A stretch of 12,340 nucleotides of DNA from Bacteroidota bacterium. GTDB lineage: Bacteria > Bacteroidota > Ignavibacteria > Ignavibacteriales > Melioribacteraceae. Of this stretch, positions 7,840 through 12,340 are shown piece after piece. Where the stretch lies: assembly GCA_023453125.1 (NCBI GenBank), contig JAEXUB010000276.1, positions 1-12,340 of the forward strand. The letters are read 5' to 3'. Below the pieces are notes generated by a model that was not told the DNA's origin, did no database searches, and was given only the letters and a program-made list of their open reading frames with translations. Each line of letters starts with the position of its first letter. Positions within the stretch are counted from its first letter, which is position 1. The position numbers and the translations under genes are program-made.

Positions 7840-8616
7840 GTGAAGATAAATCTAAAAATAACCGGAATTCTCTTTCTCCTCCTCCTTTCTGTGTTCATTT
7901 TATATTTATCTATTAATATAGAAGACAAACAGATTTTAAGAATAAATAAAATAGAGATTACCGGGGGCACATTATATCCCGATGCTGAATATGCCCGGTT
8001 TGCAATGCTTACGGATACTGTGAATTATCAATTCCTTTCTCCTGCCATTATTAAGGACAGAATTGAAAAGCATCCTTACGTAGAAAAGGCATTTGTAACT
8101 ACCGAAGGGGTAGGCGGAATTTCGGTTGTTGTAAAGGAAAAGAAATTTACCGCTATGCTTGTAGACAGCACAAAGCAGATTCTCCTTACAGAGAAAATGC
8201 AGCTTATTCCGGTAATGCCCCATTCGGTTGATTTGAACTTCCCGGTTATAAGCAATGCCGACGGAGGTAATAAGATAAAGCTCTTTGAATCGGCAAAGGG
8301 GAACAGGGATGTTGTTACGGCTTTCAAGATTCTCGAAGTCTTCAGAATGACGGGGGAAGAACTTGCCGACAATTTATCGCAGATTGATCTTCGCAACGGA
8401 AAAGATATTCTGGTTTATTTCTCTAATATCAATTTCCCCGTAGTATTCGGAAGAAATGACGAGATTAAAAAAGCCCTCTATTTTAATAACCTATGGAAGT
8501 TTATGAAAGGCAACGAGATAAATAATTACCTTGACTATGTTGACCTTAGATTCGATAAGCATGTTTTTCTCGGCGTAACCGAGAAAAATTCAGGCAATGA
8601 GGAACAAAAGATATGA
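7840..8616 (+). CDS. ftsQ: FtsQ/DivIB-like cell division protein
   Basis: A bitopic inner-membrane protein of the divisome; in well-studied bacteria it links the FtsA/FtsZ side to the septal wall synthases through FtsB and FtsL. FtsQ sequences diverge strongly, so the call rests on architecture and position. There is a short basic N-terminus, one hydrophobic membrane segment at about 7-25, and then a POTRA-like domain at about 34-101 (LRINKIEITGG, then HPYVEKAFV, then GGISVVVKEKK). A beta domain follows, closing with LDYVDLRFDKHVFLG (231-245), a typical FtsQ ending. The 258-residue length is normal. The start is a GTG, the only non-ATG start among the complete genes here, immediately after the murC stop codons, so expression may be kept low. 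The location between murC and ftsA is the standard one. The stop overlaps ftsA (ATGA). Confidence 0.9.
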   Translation: MKINLKITGILFLLLLSVFILYLSINIEDKQILRINKIEITGGTLYPDAEYARFAMLTDTVNYQFLSPAIIKDRIEKHPYVEKAFVTTEGVGGISVVVKEKKFTAMLVDSTKQILLTEKMQLIPVMPHSVDLNFPVISNADGGNKIKLFESAKGNRDVVTAFKILEVFRMTGEELADNLSQIDLRNGKDILVYFSNINFPVVFGRNDEIKKALYFNNLWKFMKGNEINNYLDYVDLRFDKHVFLGVTEKNSGNEEQKI

Positions 8617-9857
8617 AAAAGAAAATTGTAGCAGGGCTCGATCTGGGAACCACAAAGGTATGTGCCGTTATTGCGGAGCATGTTGACGGGAATGTAAACA
8701 TTCTCGGTTTCGGCGTAGCCCCTTCGGAAGGCTTGAATAGAGGGCTTGTTGCCAATATTTCAAAGACCGCAGAAGCCATTAAAGAAGCCGTCGATATAGC
8801 TTCGAACAGGGCAGGCATTATTACCAAAGATCTTATTGTCGGCGTTGCAGGTGAGCATATAACATCTCTAAGACACAGGAATTATGTTACCATTAATAAT
8901 CCCGAAAAAGAGATTTCGCATGATGATCTTGAAAGGCTTAAAGCAGATGTAAAAACAATCCGTATTCCTTCGGACAGGCAGATTCTTCACATAATACCGG
9001 AAGAATTCTTTGTCGATTACCAGGGGGGAATTGAGAATCCTATCGGGATGGCGGGTTCAAGGCTTGAAGCGGTTAACCACGTAGTTCTTGCTTCTATTCC
9101 GGCCATACAGAATATCAAAAAGTCGGTTGAGCGGGCCGGTTTCAATGTGCAGGATTATGTGCTTCAGCCGATTGCTTCAAGCGTATCGGTCCTTGACGAA
9201 AATGAAAAAGATTTAGGCGTTGTTCTTATTGATATCGGAGGGGGCACTACCGATGTGGCAATATTCCACGATAAGAGCATAAAGCATACAAAAGTTATAG
9301 GCGTAGCAGGCAATCAGGTAACAAACGATATCCGCGAGGCATTGGGCATTGTATCGGCCGATGCGGAAAAACTGAAAAAAGAATATGGCTACGCTTCGGA
9401 AGAGGCTATTATTAAAGACGAAGATATATACATTAAAGGAGTTGGGGCAAGGGGCAATATTAAAGTACCTGTTTCTCTTCTAACTCAGATTATTCACGTG
9501 CGCATGAAGGAGCTCTTCTCGCTGATCGATAACGATCTGAGACAGACAAACTTCAAAAACAAGATTAAGGCAGGGGTTGTTCTTACTGGAGGCGGTTCGC
9601 TTCTTAAAGGATGCCCTGAATTAGCCGAAGAGGTGTTCGGACTTCCGACACGCATAGGCGTGCCTCTGGATCTTGGAAGCGGACTTTCGACTGAAATCGA
9701 AAGCCCCGAGTTCGCTACAGTTTCGGGCCTGATACGCGGCATTCCGGGAAGCTTATCGCACGAGAATTTTGTGACTGTTAAAGAAAAGAAAGAGAAAAAG
9801 AAAATTCCTTTAAAGGGAGTCTTTAAGAAAATACAAGAGTTTTTTGATGAATTATAA
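8613..9857 (+). CDS. ftsA: FtsA, actin-like membrane anchor of the Z ring
   Basis: A cytoplasmic actin-fold ATPase that tethers FtsZ filaments to the membrane and recruits later division proteins. The 414 residues are normal. The phosphate-1 loop GLDLGTTKVCA is at 8-18. The inserted SHS2/1C domain that replaces a normal actin subdomain lies at about 84-163. The phosphate-2 loop LIDIGGGTTDVAIF is at 205-218 and the adenosine motif VVLTGGGSLLKG at 322-333. A lysine-rich linker (about 390-398) leads to a terminal amphipathic helix (about 399-414, KGVFKKIQEFFDEL), the expected membrane-targeting sequence. The ATG overlaps the ftsQ stop by four bases, and a GAGG at 8599-8602 lies 10 bases upstream. 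MreB, the other main actin homologue, lacks the SHS2 insert and this tail. ftsZ follows after 23 bp. Confidence 0.97.
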   Translation: MKKKIVAGLDLGTTKVCAVIAEHVDGNVNILGFGVAPSEGLNRGLVANISKTAEAIKEAVDIASNRAGIITKDLIVGVAGEHITSLRHRNYVTINNPEKEISHDDLERLKADVKTIRIPSDRQILHIIPEEFFVDYQGGIENPIGMAGSRLEAVNHVVLASIPAIQNIKKSVERAGFNVQDYVLQPIASSVSVLDENEKDLGVVLIDIGGGTTDVAIFHDKSIKHTKVIGVAGNQVTNDIREALGIVSADAEKLKKEYGYASEEAIIKDEDIYIKGVGARGNIKVPVSLLTQIIHVRMKELFSLIDNDLRQTNFKNKIKAGVVLTGGGSLLKGCPELAEEVFGLPTRIGVPLDLGSGLSTEIESPEFATVSGLIRGIPGSLSHENFVTVKEKKEKKKIPLKGVFKKIQEFFDEL

Positions 9858-9870
9858 AAATACCACAACA

Positions 9871-9876
9871 AGGAGG
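9871..9876 (+). promoter_or_regulatory. Strong Shine-Dalgarno site for the long ftsZ start
   Basis: AGGAGG, the best ribosome binding site in the window, ends 4 bases before the ATG at 9881, a slightly short spacing. It lies in the 23-bp ftsA-ftsZ gap and fits the need for much more FtsZ than FtsA protein. Confidence 0.8.
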
Positions 9877-9880
9877 CAAT

Positions 9881-11158
9881 ATGTCCAGATTCGCAACTCT
9901 TGATAAGGAGAACACAATGTCGGCAGTTTTAAAGGTAGTCGGTGTAGGCGGCGGCGGCTGTAACGCAATCGAAAGCATGATGAAAAGAGGGCTTTCGGGA
10001 GTTGAATATGTCGCGGTTAACACAGATGCTCAAGTATTGGAAAAGAGTTCCGCTCACCACAAAATTCAGATCGGAACAAATATCACAAGGGGGCTCGGGG
10101 CAGGGGCCGATCCTAACGTAGGCAGAAAAGCTGTTGAAGAAGACAGCGAAAAGATTTCCCGCATTCTCGATAAAAGCGACATGGTTTTTATCACGGCGGG
10201 TATGGGAGGAGGAACCGGTACCGGGGCTTCTCCTATTGTTGCTCAGATAGCCAAGAGAATGGGCGCTCTTGTTATCGGAATTGTTACAAAACCATTCAGA
10301 TGGGAAGGCAAAAAGAGAATGCTTAATGCCGAAGAGGGAATTCAGGAATTAAGGCAGTTTGTAGATTCACTTATTGTTATTCCCAATGAGAGAATTCTCA
10401 ATCATATCGATATGACAACATCGGCTCAGAAGGCATTCGATAAGCCGAATGAAGTTCTCTACGAAGCTACCAGAGGCATTGCGGATATTATTACAGTGCC
10501 CGGATTTATCAACGTAGACTTTGCCGACGTCCGTTCAGTAATGAACCAGAGCGGCGAAGCATTAATGGGATGCGGTATTGCAAGCGGCGAAAACCGCGCA
10601 ATCGAAGCTGCCCAGAAGGCAATATCATCCCCGCTTCTTGAAGGAGTAAGCATTAAAGGGGCAAAAAATATTCTTCTTAATGTTACCGGTCCGTCAAACC
10701 TTTCAATTCTCGAAATGGACGAAGGAAACAAGGTTATTCAGGAAGCCGCAGGAGAAGAAGCCAATATTATCTTCGGCTTTGTAAATAAGGAAGAAATGAA
10801 CGAGTATGTTTCATATACAGTAATAGCAACAGGATTCGATTCTCACGGCGCTCTTTCCGGAATCAGCGGCTATAAGCCTCAGAAAGAAGAGAAGGAAAAA
10901 AAGTCTACTCCCATTACCGGATTTAACCCGAAAAAGTTCGAATCCGATGAACAGGCAAACCTCGATATTCCAACTATCTTTAGGGTTAAGGGAACAGGTA
11001 TAGAACAGAAGGAGCAGGAAAAAGACCAGCCTCTTTCTACCGGAGGATTCCGCTTTGAGAAATATGATACATTCGAAACATCATCAAGGGCTAAGAGGAG
11101 TGAACCGAAGAATGAGGAAGAAGACAGTTCATCGTTCCTCCGTATGATGATGGATTAA
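9881..11158 (+). CDS. ftsZ: FtsZ, tubulin-like division GTPase with an extended C-terminal tail
   Basis: The cytoplasmic GTPase that polymerises into the Z ring. The core is standard: GVGGGGCNAI at 21-30, NTDAQVL at 47-53, GLGAGADPNVGR at 71-82, the tubulin signature GGGTGTG at 109-115, PNERIL at 168-173, and the T7 loop NVDFADV at 211-217 with the catalytic aspartates 213 and 216. The globular part ends near 320, followed by a charged linker. The usual C-terminal peptide appears as LDIPTIFR at 361-368 but is not terminal: about 57 further charged residues follow, ending in SSSFLRMMMD. Two starts are possible, Met1 and Met13 (ATG at 9917), each with a Shine-Dalgarno site. The long form gives an N-terminal tail similar in length to other FtsZ proteins and is preferred. 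It is the last dcw gene here; hairpins and a terminator follow. Confidence 0.97.
   Translation: MSRFATLDKENTMSAVLKVVGVGGGGCNAIESMMKRGLSGVEYVAVNTDAQVLEKSSAHHKIQIGTNITRGLGAGADPNVGRKAVEEDSEKISRILDKSDMVFITAGMGGGTGTGASPIVAQIAKRMGALVIGIVTKPFRWEGKKRMLNAEEGIQELRQFVDSLIVIPNERILNHIDMTTSAQKAFDKPNEVLYEATRGIADIITVPGFINVDFADVRSVMNQSGEALMGCGIASGENRAIEAAQKAISSPLLEGVSIKGAKNILLNVTGPSNLSILEMDEGNKVIQEAAGEEANIIFGFVNKEEMNEYVSYTVIATGFDSHGALSGISGYKPQKEEKEKKSTPITGFNPKKFESDEQANLDIPTIFRVKGTGIEQKEQEKDQPLSTGGFRFEKYDTFETSSRAKRSEPKNEEEDSSSFLRMMMD
9905..9910 (+). promoter_or_regulatory. Possible second Shine-Dalgarno site for an internal ftsZ start
   Basis: AAGGAG lies inside the first codons of ftsZ, 6 bases before an in-frame ATG at 9917 (Met13). 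Its spacing is as good as or better than that of the upstream site. Use of this start would give a protein 12 residues shorter at the N-terminus with the core intact. Confidence 0.4.
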
Positions 11159-11184
11159 TTCTTATATAGTTTCTTTATTGCCCG

Positions 11185-11241
11185 AAGGCTGTACCAGGTT
11201 TCCCCTTGTTGTGGTGGACAAATAGGAAACCGTACAGCCTT
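11185..11241 (+). repeat. Long bulged inverted repeat (hairpin) downstream of ftsZ
   Basis: The left arm is AAGGCTGTAC at 11185-11194, a 2-base bulge (CA), then GGTTTCC at 11197-11203. The right arm is GGAAACC at 11225-11231 followed directly by GTACAGCCTT at 11232-11241. All 17 pairs are Watson-Crick. The 21-base loop can form an inner TTGT/ACAA stem (11206-11209 with 11218-11221). The hairpin begins 26 bases after the ftsZ stop and is followed by TTCTATTTT, a poor U-tract. It could be a 3'-end stabilising hairpin, a first weak terminator, or one copy of a dispersed palindromic repeat; the sequence alone does not decide. Confidence 0.85.
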
Positions 11242-11268
11242 TCTATTTTAAAGAATCAAGACCTTCAA

Positions 11269-11304
11269 AGGCCCCGGAAAAGGGGCTTAATTTTTGCTTT
11301 TTTT
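11269..11304 (+). terminator. Rho-independent terminator of the dcw operon
   Basis: The stem GCCCC (11271-11275) pairs with GGGGC (11282-11286) and extends by a G-U and an A-U pair to 11269-11288, with the 6-base loop GGAAAA. A T-rich run follows (five T at 11291-11295, then seven T at 11298-11304). Its position about 110 bp after ftsZ and before the barrel gene separates the two transcription units. Confidence 0.8.
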
Positions 11305-11318
11305 CTTATATATATAAT
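11292..11318 (+). promoter_or_regulatory. Tentative promoter for the barrel gene
   Basis: TATAAT at 11313-11318 is a perfect -10 box in an AT-rich stretch. It would place transcription start about 30 bases before the ATG at 11354. The -35 region is poor (TTTTGC at 11292-11297, spacing only 15) and overlaps the terminator T-tract. The TATAAT may be chance in AT-rich DNA, but a promoter is expected here because a terminator precedes the gene. Confidence 0.3.
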
Positions 11319-11353
11319 TACTAACTTTACCCTGTAAAAAATGCAGAAAGAAT

Positions 11354-12091
11354 ATGAAAAAACTGATTTTAACCTCAATTTGCGTGTTTTTGATTGCTTC
11401 CGGCTCTTTAAGGGCGCAGGATGAAGAAGTAGGGCTCCTTTCTAAATTCGGTTTTGCCGGCGGTTTTAATGCTGCCTGGTTATTGCCTAATATGGATGAC
11501 CTTAACAATGTTCTCCCGGCAGGGGTGGAAAAATTCTCCAATTCCGGTTTCCTCGGATTCGGCGGCTCGGGTTACGTTTACCTGATGATTGTTGATAATC
11601 TTAGAATAGGGGGCATCGGTTTAAGCGGTACTACCACAAGCACCGGATTCAGAGACGGATTTAATAAGGAGGTTGAATACTCAATTGGACTCGGGGGCGT
11701 TACGGTGGAATATACTCTTCCCTTCATTGAGTCAATTGGAGTCTCCTTCGGAGGAATTATAGGCGTCGGAAGTTCAACTATTAATATATATCAGAATAAG
11801 GGAAATATGAACTGGAGCGATATCTGGGGGGAAGTATCAAATCCTGCCCGCACTACACAGAACATTTCCCGTAAGCTTAAGAATACATTTTTCACCCTGG
11901 TACCGACTCTGAATGTTGATATTCCTGTTAGCCGGTTTGCATCTTTAAGACTTGGTGCCGGTTATATTATGGCTCTCGGCGAAAACTGGAAAGGGGATAA
12001 TGATATTCAGCTTAACGGTGTCCCCTCATCCCTGAAAGGGAATTCCTTCTTTATACAGACAGGAATAATGATAGGATTTATTTCTTATTAA
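11354..12091 (+). CDS. Secreted, probably outer-membrane beta-barrel protein of unknown function
   Basis: I do not recognise a specific family. The 245-residue protein starts MKKLILTSICVFLIASG, a clear Sec signal peptide, with likely cleavage after Ala21 (SLRA/QDEE). The mature part is rich in Gly, Ser and aromatic residues in alternating short strands (for example GFLGFGGSGYVYLMIV at 65-80, and the stretches at 106-120, 128-146, 178-188 and 196-208). The last strand ends in FIQTGIMIGFISY with an aromatic final residue, as in many outer membrane barrels. About eight to ten strands seem plausible. There are no catalytic motifs. The ATG has only a weak upstream AGAAAG at 11345-11350; an ATG at 11341 is in another frame. 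It is separated from ftsZ by a terminator and lies one base before the rmlB start, so it may share a transcript with that gene rather than with division genes. The function is not inferable from sequence. Confidence 0.8.
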   Translation: MKKLILTSICVFLIASGSLRAQDEEVGLLSKFGFAGGFNAAWLLPNMDDLNNVLPAGVEKFSNSGFLGFGGSGYVYLMIVDNLRIGGIGLSGTTTSTGFRDGFNKEVEYSIGLGGVTVEYTLPFIESIGVSFGGIIGVGSSTINIYQNKGNMNWSDIWGEVSNPARTTQNISRKLKNTFFTLVPTLNVDIPVSRFASLRLGAGYIMALGENWKGDNDIQLNGVPSSLKGNSFFIQTGIMIGFISY

Positions 12092-12092
12092 T

Positions 12093-12340
12093 ATGAAAAA
12101 TATACTTGTTACCGGCGGTGCCGGATTTATAGGAAGCAATTTTATCAATTACATTCTCTCAGGCAGGGAGGATGTAAGGATATTCAATCTTGATAAGCTC
12201 ACTTATGCAGGAAATCCGGAAAACCTCAGGCAGTCTGAAAAAAATAAAAATTATACTTTCGTTAAGGGGGATATCTGCAACAGCGAACTTGTAGACTATC
12301 TCTTCCGCAAATACTCAATTAATTATGTAATAAATTTTGC
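12093..12340 (+). CDS. rmlB: dTDP-glucose 4,6-dehydratase, RmlB type (N-terminal part, 3' end outside window)
   Basis: Only the first 82 codons are present and the frame is open to the window edge. They encode the start of an extended short-chain dehydrogenase: the NAD-binding loop VTGGAGFIGSNF at residues 6-17, then NLDKLTYAGNPENL near 32-45, KGDICN near 57-62 and VINFA at the end. The LTYAGNxxNL block is characteristic of RmlB, which converts dTDP-glucose to dTDP-4-keto-6-deoxyglucose on the route to dTDP-rhamnose and other deoxysugars of surface polysaccharides. Other nucleotide-sugar epimerases or dehydratases share the fold, but this block favours RmlB. The catalytic Tyr-x-x-x-Lys is outside the window. 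The ATG is one base after the barrel gene stop (TAATATG) with no visible Shine-Dalgarno site, which suggests translation by coupling or reinitiation. The rest of a deoxysugar cluster may follow. Confidence 0.9.
   Translation, partial: MKNILVTGGAGFIGSNFINYILSGREDVRIFNLDKLTYAGNPENLRQSEKNKNYTFVKGDICNSELVDYLFRKYSINYVINF

Noticed and set aside
11341..11343. An ATG upstream of the barrel gene as an alternative start
   Set aside because: It is 13 bases before the chosen ATG and out of frame with the signal peptide, so it cannot extend the protein.
11159..11353. A small gene, tRNA or mobile element in the gap after ftsZ
   Set aside because: I see no cloverleaf, no coding frame with a start and ribosome site, and no transposase remnant; the gap is explained by the hairpin, the terminator and a possible promoter.

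Overview
This window is a nearly uninterrupted division and cell wall (dcw) operon, all on the + strand. It holds the 3' end of murE, then murF, mraY, murD, ftsW, murG, murC, ftsQ, ftsA and ftsZ. After a 195-bp gap come an unrelated outer-membrane-type beta-barrel gene and the first 82 codons of an rmlB-type dTDP-glucose 4,6-dehydratase gene, cut by the window end.

Organism: a diderm bacterium. MurE carries the DNPR signature of enzymes that add meso-diaminopimelate. The barrel gene has a Sec signal peptide ending in Ala-Gln, a style common in Bacteroidota and relatives. Gene order and protein character fit the Bacteroidota/Chlorobiota/Ignavibacteriota group. A good AGGAGG at ftsZ and AGGAG at murC argue against typical Bacteroidota, which make little use of Shine-Dalgarno sites, and lean towards an Ignavibacteria- or Chlorobi-like genome of moderate GC. 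This placement is inference from features, not a database match.

Layout: 1-8616 (murE to ftsQ) is extremely compact. murE/murF overlap by 13 bp; murF/mraY, mraY/murD and murD/ftsW each share a TAATG; ftsW/murG and ftsQ/ftsA share ATGA; murC starts 12 bp after murG and ftsQ 3 bp after murC. ftsZ follows ftsA after 23 bp with its own strong ribosome binding site. Beyond ftsZ, 11159-11353 holds a long bulged inverted repeat, a rho-independent terminator, and a possible promoter for the barrel gene.

How the genes work together: MurC, MurD, MurE and MurF build the UDP-MurNAc-pentapeptide in the cytoplasm. MraY loads it on undecaprenyl phosphate (lipid I) and MurG adds GlcNAc (lipid II). FtsW polymerises glycan at the septum. 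FtsQ is the periplasmic divisome scaffold, and FtsA anchors the FtsZ ring to the membrane. murB and ddl are not between murC and ftsQ, where some proteobacteria have them, so they must lie elsewhere.

Novelty: most of the window is ordinary conserved core and I see no new defence, mobile or biosynthetic system. The points most worth checking are the FtsZ tail, where the usual C-terminal peptide motif is internal and is followed by about 57 more residues ending in a second FLR-type motif; the two possible ftsZ starts, each with a Shine-Dalgarno site; and the large hairpin downstream of ftsZ.
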